This document shows, one piece after another, positions 43,598-51,351 of a stretch of DNA of 64,000 nucleotides. The notes under the pieces were generated by a model. It was not told the DNA's origin and did no database searches. It was given only the letters and a program-made list of their open reading frames with translations. Origin of the DNA: Ruegeria atlantica (lineage in GTDB: Bacteria; Pseudomonadota; Alphaproteobacteria; Rhodobacterales; Rhodobacteraceae); assembly GCF_013032005.1 (NCBI RefSeq), contig NZ_WQBE01000015.1, positions 1 through 64,000 of the forward strand. The letters run 5' to 3'. Each line of letters begins with the position of its first letter. The first letter of the stretch is position 1. A program made the translations under genes and the position numbers.

Positions 43598-44347
43598 ATG
43601 GACAAACCTGACGATACACTGATCATGCGGGCGCGCGATTTCTGGGCATCGATTGGTCTGATAGCAATTTCCACCTTTTTCCTTTGGAAGACGTCGGACA
43701 TCCCGCTATGGGGTGAAAACCGCGCAGGTGTCAGTGGGTCCGACTGGTACAACTCGGCTGCAATTGTACCGCTGTTCATCTTCGGTGGATTGCTTGTTTT
43801 GTCGTTCATTTTGTTGGCTATTTCGATCCGCTCTGGCGGTGCCAAATACGCGGCCAGCGCTCTAGGGATCGGATGGGACCAGTCGGAAGCCTATCGAGCT
43901 TCAACAATAGGCCTGATCCTTCTTGCATATGTCGTCGGACTGGTTCCCAGAGTGGATTTTATTTTGTGCTCGGGGTTACTGATTACAGCTTTGACTTACG
44001 GCTACTACGGAGGTCATGCGCGGCGTGCTTTGTTGGCCTGTGTCGCAGTTGTCGTCGCCGGTTTGTTTGCGTTCGCCGTGTTTCCTGCTCAGGCGGATTG
44101 GAATGCACACGGTGATGATTGGTTCACACTGGCCTTGTGGGTCGCGTTAACACTAGTGGTGTTGACCAAAGCGGCTTCCGAACGCGTTTTGCGGTTCGTT
44201 CCATTGGTGGCAATACTTGCCCCGCTCATCCTCGTTTGTGCGATGGCATTCGTCTTCCGCCAAAACGTACCTGCGCGCGGTGGGCTGATCTTCAAGCAAA
44301 TCGAATACCACTACTACGTGACGCTTCGTCCGCTATGGAAAGACTGA
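43598..44347 (+). CDS. tctB: TTT-system small membrane subunit (TctB), enlarged form
   Basis: A 249-residue protein with about seven hydrophobic segments. Its N-terminal half has the TctB/DUF1468 pattern (DFWASIGLIAISTFFLWKTSD and YVVGLVPRVDFILCSGLLI, in part). Typical TctB proteins have about 150-160 residues and four helices, so this one carries an extra C-terminal half of roughly 90 residues with two further helices. AGAGGCAGGCA precedes the ATG. It ends 4 bases before tctA. Confidence 0.8.
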   Translation: MDKPDDTLIMRARDFWASIGLIAISTFFLWKTSDIPLWGENRAGVSGSDWYNSAAIVPLFIFGGLLVLSFILLAISIRSGGAKYAASALGIGWDQSEAYRASTIGLILLAYVVGLVPRVDFILCSGLLITALTYGYYGGHARRALLACVAVVVAGLFAFAVFPAQADWNAHGDDWFTLALWVALTLVVLTKAASERVLRFVPLVAILAPLILVCAMAFVFRQNVPARGGLIFKQIEYHYYVTLRPLWKD

Positions 44348-44351
44348 CCGG

Positions 44352-45863
44352 ATGGACTTTATCCTTTCGCAACTGGCTGGGTTTGGGACCGCATTCGTGG
44401 GCCTGGCAGTAGACCCGCTGACCTACCTGTATCTGATCGTATCCGTATTTCTGGGCATCACATTCGGTGCGTTACCCGGACTTACGGCAACGCTCGCGGT
44501 GACGATCTTAACGGGTTTTTTCGGCAATAAGATCCCATTGGACTATTCGCTCATTGCCTTGCTCGGTGCCTATGTGGGCGCGATTTACGGCGGCTCTTAC
44601 CCGTCTATTTTGCTGAACATTCCGGGCACGGCAGCCAGCGCGGCGACGGCCATGGATGGCTACCCTCTGGCCAAAGCGGGTCGAGGGGGCGAAGCGCTAG
44701 GGCTGACCACGACGGCCAGTTTCATTGGCACAGTTATCGGAACCATCACGCTTTTGATTTTTGTCTGGGCGCTGCTTTTGGTTTCAAAGAACATCGCAAG
44801 CCCAGAGAAAGCACTGCTGGCCCTTTTCGGCATTCTGCTTTCGGGCACTTTGATGAGCGAAGACCTGGTGATTAAGGGATGGATCGCCGGTCTGATCGGG
44901 CTTGCGATGTCCATGGTGGGACTTGACCCTCTGTTGTCTGAGCCGCGCTATACCTTCGGCTGGTCTTACCTGATGAGCGGATTTCAGGTCGTGCCAGTTT
45001 TGATGGGTGCCTTTGCCATCCCCCAAATTATCGACGGTTTGAGGCACGTTGAGGCTGGGAAAGTTGTAGCCCTAAAGGGCCGAATCCTTCCGAACCTACG
45101 CTCCATCCGACGCTACCTGCCCACCATTGGCCGGTCAGGAGTGATTGGGACCGGGGTAGGAGCGCTTCCTGGCGTCGGCGAAGATGTCGCCGGTTGGGTC
45201 AGCTACGGTGTCGGTAAGACTGTATCTGCTGAGGGCGATAAGTTTGGAAAAGGGTCATTGGAAGGTCTGCTGTGCTCAGAAACAGCAAATAACGCCTGCA
45301 TTGGGGGCGCGCTAATCCCACTTTTGGTGTTGGGCATTCCTGGCTCACCACCAGCCGCCGCTTTGATGGGGGCTTTCAAGATCAACAACGTGATCCCCGG
45401 CCCGACGATAGACCCCGAGATCATTCTGCGCGTGGCTGCAATCCTGGTGCTGGCCTCCCTGACGATGTTCCTGATGGGGCTTTTCACCGCTCGGGTCTTT
45501 ATCAAAATACTCGCCATCCCGCAGACCATCTTCTTGCCCGTCGTTATGGTTCTGACAACAATTGGGTCTTTCAGCGTTGGTGGTGGCATCAATGATCTAT
45601 ACCTGATGCTTGGCGTCGGCGCCGTTGCTTACTTTATGAACCTCATGAAGTACCCAATCGCTCCACTGGTTATCGGGGTTATCCTGGGAGGTCTTTTTGA
45701 TGAAACCTTCCGCCGGTCATTGTTCCTGTCGGATGGGGATCTTTCGGTCTTCTTTTCTCGACCTGGAGCGGCCATTCTGCTGGTGCTCAACATTGGTCTG
45801 ATCCTCAGCCAGCTGCCCGTTGCAAAGCGCGCTTTCTCACGTCTGAAAGGACTTTCTGTCTGA
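44352..45863 (+). CDS. tctA: TTT-system large permease subunit (TctA)
   Basis: A 503-residue membrane protein with about twelve helices. LGITFGALPGLTATLAVTIL is the first conserved Gly/Pro motif, YGGSYPSILLNIPGTAASAATAMDGYPLA the second (key part: SILLNIPGT), and SETANNACIGGALIPLLVLGIPGSPPAA the internal repeat in the second half. These paired LNIPGT / LGIPGS loops mark TctA. The final A of its TGA stop is the first A of the next ATG (TGATG), so the ABM gene is co-translated. Confidence 0.92.
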   Translation: MDFILSQLAGFGTAFVGLAVDPLTYLYLIVSVFLGITFGALPGLTATLAVTILTGFFGNKIPLDYSLIALLGAYVGAIYGGSYPSILLNIPGTAASAATAMDGYPLAKAGRGGEALGLTTTASFIGTVIGTITLLIFVWALLLVSKNIASPEKALLALFGILLSGTLMSEDLVIKGWIAGLIGLAMSMVGLDPLLSEPRYTFGWSYLMSGFQVVPVLMGAFAIPQIIDGLRHVEAGKVVALKGRILPNLRSIRRYLPTIGRSGVIGTGVGALPGVGEDVAGWVSYGVGKTVSAEGDKFGKGSLEGLLCSETANNACIGGALIPLLVLGIPGSPPAAALMGAFKINNVIPGPTIDPEIILRVAAILVLASLTMFLMGLFTARVFIKILAIPQTIFLPVVMVLTTIGSFSVGGGINDLYLMLGVGAVAYFMNLMKYPIAPLVIGVILGGLFDETFRRSLFLSDGDLSVFFSRPGAAILLVLNIGLILSQLPVAKRAFSRLKGLSV

Positions 45864-46150
45864 TGTTTGTAGTCACTGTCACTTTCACTCTCAAACCCGG
45901 TAAGAGAGACACTTTTTTACCGCTGATGGTCGCAAACGCTTCAACCTCTTTGCGTGACGATGCCGGATGCCAGCAGTTTGACGTTTGCCTCGGCGGCAAT
46001 CCCGAGACAGTATTTCTCTATGAGGTTTATGATGATAGCGTGGCGTTCTCCGCCCACTTGGAAAGCGCGCATTTCAAATCCTTCGATGCGGCTGTGGCTG
46101 ATATGATCGCCACGAAGACAGTTCACCAGTACTTCGAGGTCATCCGATGA
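45863..46150 (+). CDS. Antibiotic biosynthesis monooxygenase (ABM) domain protein
   Basis: A 95-residue ABM/YgiN-type protein: FVVTVTFTLKPGKRDTFLPLM, DDAGCQQFDVCLGGNPETVFLYEVYDD and FSAHLESAHFKSFD (parts). One-base stop/start overlap with tctA and 4-nt overlap with the hydrolase gene show it belongs to the transport/catabolic operon. Similar small proteins occur near autoinducer-2 (LsrG) and sugar-acid genes, where they isomerise or tautomerise oxo-phosphates rather than oxidise quinols, so an isomerase role is a serious alternative here. Confidence 0.8.
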   Translation: MFVVTVTFTLKPGKRDTFLPLMVANASTSLRDDAGCQQFDVCLGGNPETVFLYEVYDDSVAFSAHLESAHFKSFDAAVADMIATKTVHQYFEVIR

Positions 46151-46944
46151 ACGATTGGGAGATTCACGCTGTCAAGTATGCGGATCGCAATGCCCGCACT
46201 CGACGCGACAGCTTCATCTTGGATGACAATCACGACGCACCTCACGCGATGGACTATTTCGTTTGGGTATTGAAGCGCGGCAACGAAGTCATACTGGTCG
46301 ATACCGGCTACGACTCCGATGAGGCCGCCGCGCGTGGTCGTCCCATTGCGATGGACCCACGCGAGGCTCTGCGCCCCTTGGACATCACGCCGGAAGCGGT
46401 AACCGAGGTTATCGTGACCCATCTTCATTATGATCACGCGGGGGGGCTGCATATGTTCCCGAACGCGAAGTTGCATATGCAATCGGCGGAGATGGGCTTC
46501 GCCACAGGCCCCTGCATGTGCCACGATCATCTGCGCGCACCTTTCACGGCGGTCCATATTTGCGAGGTCGTAAAGCGTCTCTATTCAGGGAAGGTCGTGT
46601 TCTACGACGGAGAAGCCGAGATTGCAGATGGGGTAACGGTGCACTGCATCGGTGGGCATTCGCGCGGGTTGCAATGCGTTCGTGTAAGAACGGCAGCCGG
46701 GTGGATGGTACTCGCCTCTGATGCCTCGCATTATTACGAGAATTTCATGGCGCGCAAAGCCTTTCCTATCGTCGTCGACCTGCAAGACATGATGGATGGT
46801 TTCGAGACACTTGAGAGGTTGGCTTCGCATTCTAGGCTTATCGTGCCCGGCCATGATCCACTTGTGCGTGAGGTTTTTCCCGTGGGCGCGGCACCGCATA
46901 TCCATAGGCTGGATCCAGGGCCGACGCGGGACATTGAACTATGA
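46147..46944 (+). CDS. Metallo-beta-lactamase-fold hydrolase, AHL-lactonase-like
   Basis: A 265-residue MBL-fold protein. HLHYDHAGG is the HxHxDH zinc motif, GHSRGLQCV supplies the next His, LASDASHYYENF the bridging Asp, and IVPGHDPLVRE the final His. The layout is that of AttM/AiiB-type N-acyl-homoserine lactonases. In this operon, opening a sugar lactone (for example a four-carbon aldonolactone) is more plausible than quorum quenching. Overlaps both neighbours by 4 nt. Confidence 0.83.
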   Translation: MNDWEIHAVKYADRNARTRRDSFILDDNHDAPHAMDYFVWVLKRGNEVILVDTGYDSDEAAARGRPIAMDPREALRPLDITPEAVTEVIVTHLHYDHAGGLHMFPNAKLHMQSAEMGFATGPCMCHDHLRAPFTAVHICEVVKRLYSGKVVFYDGEAEIADGVTVHCIGGHSRGLQCVRVRTAAGWMVLASDASHYYENFMARKAFPIVVDLQDMMDGFETLERLASHSRLIVPGHDPLVREVFPVGAAPHIHRLDPGPTRDIEL

Positions 46945-48218
46945 AAATCGGTGTCATAGCGGACGATTTTACTGGTGCAAGTGATGTCGCAAACACCTTG
47001 GCGAAAGGTGTTGAGCCGGAAGGTGGACTACGAACGGCTCAGTTTCCGGGTATTCCAACTACCCCAGCCGACAAAGAGATCGAAGCGGGTGTGATTTCAC
47101 TTAAGAGCCGCACCGCACCTATTGAGGAAGCCGTAGCGGACAGCTTGCAAGCTCTGCGGTGGCTTAAGGATCAAGGATGCCAGCAGTTCATTTTTAAATA
47201 CTGCTCAACATTCGATTCCACTAATGAAGGAAACATCGGCCCGGTCGCGGAAGCGCTTGCCAACGAACTGGACGCGCAGAAGGTGGTTTTCTGTCCGGCC
47301 TTTCCCACCACGGGGCGTACCATTTATCACGGCCATCTTTTTGTGTTCGGCAAGCTATTGCACGAGTCAGGGATGGAAAATCACCCTCTTACTCCGATGA
47401 CGGATGCGAACATCAGGCGTTGGTTGCAGCACCAGGCCAAGGAGGCGGTTGGGTTGGTTCCAGTTGGCACCGTGAAGCAAGGGTCAGAGGCGATTGCTGA
47501 TGCGTTGCGGATCGCAGACGAACGCTTTGTAATCGGTGATGCGATTTCGGACGAGGATTTGCTGGCCTGGGGCGAGGCACTGATGGATGCCCAGCTGATT
47601 ACCGGGGGATCCGGGATCGCATTGGGTCTACCCAGAAACTTCGTCAGAAAAGCTTCGTCCAAAAGAGGTGGCATTGTGTTCACAGGTATCTCTGGGCCTG
47701 CCGCTATCCTTGCAGGGTCATGTTCAGGTACGACACGCGGGCAGATCGATGTTCATGCGGAATCCAATCCGACGTTCGCCATCGATGTTCCGGGTGTTAT
47801 GTCCGGGGATGTGACCACGCAAACGCTTCTGGATTTCTTTGAAACGCATTCAGGAGAGTCCCCTCTCGCTTACTCATCAGGAAGCCCGGAAGAGGTGCGA
47901 GCGATCCAAAGTCAATTCGGTCAAGAAGCAGTAGTGGACAGGCTGGACAATCTCTTTGCGAAAACAGCACGAGAACTTGTTCAAACGGGTCATAAGCGCC
48001 TTGTCGTGGCCGGAGGAGAGACGTCAGGCGCTGTCGCCAAGGCCGTCTCTGAGGCATTGGGTTCACCGGCCATGTCAATTGGGCCAGAGATCGACCCGGG
48101 CGTGCCAGTCTTGAGCGTTGGAAAGACTGAACCCATTGCGCTGGCTCTAAAGTCTGGAAACTTCGGCGCTCCGGACTTTTTCGCGAAGGCCCTCAGAATG
48201 ATGGAGTCCGGTAAATGA
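46941..48218 (+). CDS. otnK: Four-carbon acid sugar kinase (DUF1537), OtnK-like
   Basis: A 425-residue DUF1537 kinase: IGVIADDFTGASDVANTLAKG is the N-terminal acid-sugar-binding motif, FKYCSTFDSTNEGNIGPVAEAL (in part) the second, and VAGGETSGAVAKAVSEALG the nucleotide-binding C-terminal motif. In characterised pathways OtnK phosphorylates 3-oxo-tetronate at O4. The pairing with an OtnC-type decarboxylase supports that role over the DtnK (D-threonate) branch, which would be accompanied by a PdxA2 dehydrogenase. 4-nt overlaps on both sides. Confidence 0.85.
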   Translation: MKIGVIADDFTGASDVANTLAKGVEPEGGLRTAQFPGIPTTPADKEIEAGVISLKSRTAPIEEAVADSLQALRWLKDQGCQQFIFKYCSTFDSTNEGNIGPVAEALANELDAQKVVFCPAFPTTGRTIYHGHLFVFGKLLHESGMENHPLTPMTDANIRRWLQHQAKEAVGLVPVGTVKQGSEAIADALRIADERFVIGDAISDEDLLAWGEALMDAQLITGGSGIALGLPRNFVRKASSKRGGIVFTGISGPAAILAGSCSGTTRGQIDVHAESNPTFAIDVPGVMSGDVTTQTLLDFFETHSGESPLAYSSGSPEEVRAIQSQFGQEAVVDRLDNLFAKTARELVQTGHKRLVVAGGETSGAVAKAVSEALGSPAMSIGPEIDPGVPVLSVGKTEPIALALKSGNFGAPDFFAKALRMMESGK

Positions 48219-48856
48219 GTTCTGAAGAACAGACACTGCGACGGCAGATGTCGGAACTGTGTGCATCGCTGTTTGCGCGTGGTTTTTCCGTCGGCACGGC
48301 GGGCAATGTCTCCGCGCGTTTACATGACGGGATCCTCATGACGCCAACGAATTCCACCTTGGGCGATATCGACCCCGAGCGCATCGCCAAGATTAGTTTG
48401 GATGGCAACCACGTTTCTGGCGACAAGCCGACCAAAGAGATTTTTCTGCATCAAGCCTTCTATGACACGCGGCCGGAAGCGGGCGCAGTGGTTCATCTGC
48501 ACTCGACCTGGGCCACTGCTCTGTCGTGTCTGGAAGACACCGATCCCAATGACTGTATTCCGCCGCTTACGCCGTACGTGGTGATGCGCGTCGGCACGGT
48601 CAAACTGGTTCCATACATCAAGCCAGGCGACCCGAAATCCGGTTACTTGATCCGCGAACTGGGCGGCAAGCATAGTGCGGTTCTGTTGGCCAATCACGGT
48701 CCCGTCGTCTCGGGAAAGGATCTCTTCTCAGCGGTCTGTGCAGCAGAAGAGTTAGAAGAAACAGCCAAGCTACTAGTGGCTTTGCGGGGCCTGCCAACCC
48801 GGTTGCTGGATGTAGCTCAAGTCGCAGAACTCAAAGAGACTTTCGGAAGGATTTAA
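48215..48856 (+). CDS. otnC: 3-oxo-tetronate 4-phosphate decarboxylase (class II aldolase fold), OtnC-like
   Basis: A 213-residue AraD/FucA-fold protein. GTAGNVSARLHDGILMTPTN is the phosphate-binding part, Glu in KPTKEIFLHQAFYD is the catalytic acid, and VVHLHSTWATALSCL gives two of the zinc His ligands with a third in LLANHGPVVSGKDL. OtnC converts 3-oxo-tetronate 4-phosphate to dihydroxyacetone phosphate and CO2. Last gene of the operon, overlapping the kinase by 4 nt. Length fits (about 210 aa). Confidence 0.85.
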   Translation: MSSEEQTLRRQMSELCASLFARGFSVGTAGNVSARLHDGILMTPTNSTLGDIDPERIAKISLDGNHVSGDKPTKEIFLHQAFYDTRPEAGAVVHLHSTWATALSCLEDTDPNDCIPPLTPYVVMRVGTVKLVPYIKPGDPKSGYLIRELGGKHSAVLLANHGPVVSGKDLFSAVCAAEELEETAKLLVALRGLPTRLLDVAQVAELKETFGRI

Positions 48857-48877
48857 TCCGGCACCGAAAAGTGGAGT

Positions 48878-49008
48878 GCGCAGACTTTTGGGCAAATCGT
48901 GCAGAGTTATGAGCAAATATCGCGCAGAAGCATGGTCGAACTTCAAGAATTTTCTTTAATGAAATCAATGGCGGTATTGCAGCGTTAGAAGAGCACCTAC
49001 AGTCTCTG
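48878..49008. repeat. Dispersed intergenic repeat, copy 2
   Basis: Partner of 16948-17078, in the same orientation. It begins 22 bases after the otnC stop and ends about 100 bases before the 3' end of the leftward speE-like gene. It keeps the GGGCAAATCGTGCA, TCGCGCAGAA, TTGCAGCGTTA and CACCTACAGTCTCTG blocks, with small indels in the middle. Confidence 0.65.
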
Positions 49009-49106
49009 GGTTAGTTCAGAATCTCTGACGATGCAGACCTTTTTTGACAGTGTCCGCTTGTTAGACCTGATCTGAGTGGTGGACGACATTCAATTGGCGT
49101 CCAGGC

Positions 49107-50657
49107 TCAATAGCCGGACACGTCGCGGGCGTATTCCTGGTAGATGCCGGGGTCAAAGATGGAATTCACTGCAAGCTCGCGTCTGGGCAACATGTCGCTG
49201 GGAAACACCTGCGCGGCCAAAAAAACATCAGGCGTTATAAACCTCAGACCCTCGGGCAGATCCCCCAGCGTAGACGCGGGTTCATTGGTCGCAAGGTTGT
49301 AACCCCAAACCCCGAAAGAAGGGATCGACATCTGATAGTTGACCACCTGCGGGAACATCTCGGACAGGGTTTCCGATATCGTCCAATAGGTATGGGGGGA
49401 AAAGAAAGGTGAGCTGCTTTGTGTCACCAGAACGCCGTTTTGGGACAGAATGCCCTGAACCATGGCGTAGAACTCGACCGAATACAGTTTTGACAGCGCC
49501 TCACTATGAGGATCGGGAAAGTCGATGATGATCCGGTCATAGATCTGATCGGTGGATTTGACATAGTTGAAAGCGTCGGTGTTGTGAACGTTTAGTATGG
49601 ATGCCTCCATGCTGTTGTCATTCAGACGTGCGACGGGGGCCAGACTGCGCCCCAGGTCGGTCATCGCTGGGTCAAGATCGACCAGATCGATACGCTCAAC
49701 GCTGGGGTGTTTCAGGATTTCACGTACGGCCAGACCGTCGCCACCGCCAAGCACCAGAACCGACTTTGGGGTGCTATCCCCCCAGGACAAGGCGGGGTGG
49801 ACCAACGCTTCATGATAGCGATATTCGTCGGTTTCAGCGAATTGCAGATGGCCATCAATGTACAGACGCACGTCGTTTTTTTGCCAAGTATTAGTAACGA
49901 CCAGCGACTGATACTGCGATTGTTTGCGCCAGACGATGCGATCAAAATACAGATGATCCTGCGCAAATGCAGTGATGCGCCCGGCCACCAGGGTCAGGGC
50001 GAACAACAAAACTATGGTACCAATGGCACAGGCCAGCATCCGTTTGGGCGCATCCAGTTGGTCGCGCAGACACAGGACGCTGAGCAGGCCAACCATGGCA
50101 TTGGTCAGACCGATAGCGAAAGAGGATGAAATCAGCCCAAGCGACGGCAGCAACAGAATGGGAAACAGAACCGATCCCCCAAGCGCACCGATATAGTCTA
50201 GTGACAGCACATCAGCGATGGATTCTCGCGTTGTACTGCTTTCCGACAATACGCGCATCAGCAGCGGTATTTCCAACCCGACCAGAAATCCGATGGCCGA
50301 GATGAAGGTGAACATACCCACCGTGTAAAACCAGGGCGCGTAAGGAAAAAGCATGAACAGCGACACGCTGCACAGACCACCGATCAGCGCCAGGATCAGC
50401 TCAACCCAGATGAAGATCTGGATCAGGTTGCCGTGGAAAAAACGGGACACATAGGACCCCACGCCCATGGCAAACATGAAAAACCCGATCGTAAGTGAGA
50501 ACTGATAGACCGAGTTTCCCAGCAGATAGCTGGACACCGTACCGATGATCAATTCGTAGACAATGCCACAAAGGGCAACAACAAGGATTGCGCCAAGAAG
50601 AACCATCGCCTGCCGCCGGGGCAGCGCCGTGTAACGCGGTGTCAGAGTATCAGTCAT
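49107..50657 (-). CDS. Membrane-bound aminopropyltransferase-like protein (SpeE family)
   Basis: A 516-residue protein in two parts. Residues 17-215 hold about seven membrane helices (LLGAILVVALCGIVYELIIG; FFMFAMGVGSYVSRFF, parts). Residues 240-490 are a spermidine-synthase fold: YRYHEALVHPAL, VLVLGGGDGLAVREILKHPSVERIDLVDLDP (key: GGGDG..VRE.LKH), IIIDFPDPHSEALSKLYSVEFY and VTQSSSPF. The catalytic Asp of the soluble enzyme's DSTDP motif is kept as DFPDP. This is the membrane-bound spermidine synthase type. Fourth gene of the speD-rhomboid operon. It probably transfers an aminopropyl group from decarboxylated SAM at the membrane; the acceptor is unknown. Confidence 0.82.
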   Translation of the reverse strand: MTDTLTPRYTALPRRQAMVLLGAILVVALCGIVYELIIGTVSSYLLGNSVYQFSLTIGFFMFAMGVGSYVSRFFHGNLIQIFIWVELILALIGGLCSVSLFMLFPYAPWFYTVGMFTFISAIGFLVGLEIPLLMRVLSESSTTRESIADVLSLDYIGALGGSVLFPILLLPSLGLISSSFAIGLTNAMVGLLSVLCLRDQLDAPKRMLACAIGTIVLLFALTLVAGRITAFAQDHLYFDRIVWRKQSQYQSLVVTNTWQKNDVRLYIDGHLQFAETDEYRYHEALVHPALSWGDSTPKSVLVLGGGDGLAVREILKHPSVERIDLVDLDPAMTDLGRSLAPVARLNDNSMEASILNVHNTDAFNYVKSTDQIYDRIIIDFPDPHSEALSKLYSVEFYAMVQGILSQNGVLVTQSSSPFFSPHTYWTISETLSEMFPQVVNYQMSIPSFGVWGYNLATNEPASTLGDLPEGLRFITPDVFLAAQVFPSDMLPRRELAVNSIFDPGIYQEYARDVSGY

Positions 50658-50734
50658 TTCAAAATCCGAAAACGGGAAGACCCGGCACTGATAACGCGCC
50701 GGGTCTGAGTGGGGTTTGGTGTAGTCGCGGCGTC

Positions 50735-51322
50735 TTATTTACCGGCGCGCAAACCGCCCGAGCGGGCGCTGCGCGGGGCCGAGTAGCTGTTGCGCGGTGT
50801 CACTGACCGGTTGTTGAAGCTGGACGCGGTAATGCCGGCCAAGCGTTGGCGGCTGATCAGGTTGCCGATCAGAGCCCCCGCCAGGAATCCCGCCCCCGAG
50901 AACCGCAAGCCCGCGGATTGGCCGGTGGTGTCGGTGGCGATCAGGCGGTTGTTGGCCTCGTCAATCTCGATTGTGAAAATCTCACCCTCGCTCGAGTCGC
51001 GCGTGCCATTTGCGTTCGGATCGACAAAACCCGAGAATTTGGCGTCAGACAGAACCTCCATGCCCAGCGGTTCGTCATAAAAGCGCGGGTCCGAGTTCAT
51101 GACCTGAGCCAGATATCCGGTGAACTCATCCACCTGCTCGTCAGATGCTTCGGCGATGCTGTTGGCTTCCAGGTATTCCTGATACTGGTTGATCGCGAAT
51201 TCGGTCCGGTCCAGAACCTGCCCGAGATCGGCGGTTTGCTCGGACTTCGAGCTAAAAAACATCGAATAGGCCACAAAGCCCACAACGCCAACAATGGCTA
51301 TCGTTTTAATGTTTCCAAACAT
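50735..51322 (-). CDS. Membrane-anchored protein with an EF-hand-like loop (unknown family)
   Basis: A 195-residue protein I do not recognise. Residues 5-23 (IKTIAIVGVVGFVAYSMFF) form an N-terminal membrane anchor. An acidic helical region follows (about 28-78). DPNANGTRDSSE at residues 101-112 fits the 12-residue EF-hand loop (D1, N3, N5, T7, D9, E12) and also the Ca-binding loops of adhesin/SdrD repeats. A Gly-rich hydrophobic stretch (GAGFLAGALIGNLI, about 140-155) and a basic Arg/Ser/Gly tail close it. AGGAGAAGTT precedes the ATG at 51322. It sits between the rhomboid-GNAT gene (30 bases) and the speE-like gene (78 bases) and could be a rhomboid client. Confidence 0.65.
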   Translation of the reverse strand: MFGNIKTIAIVGVVGFVAYSMFFSSKSEQTADLGQVLDRTEFAINQYQEYLEANSIAEASDEQVDEFTGYLAQVMNSDPRFYDEPLGMEVLSDAKFSGFVDPNANGTRDSSEGEIFTIEIDEANNRLIATDTTGQSAGLRFSGAGFLAGALIGNLISRQRLAGITASSFNNRSVTPRNSYSAPRSARSGGLRAGK

Positions 51323-51351
51323 AACTTCTCCTATTGATTTGAGATTGTGAT

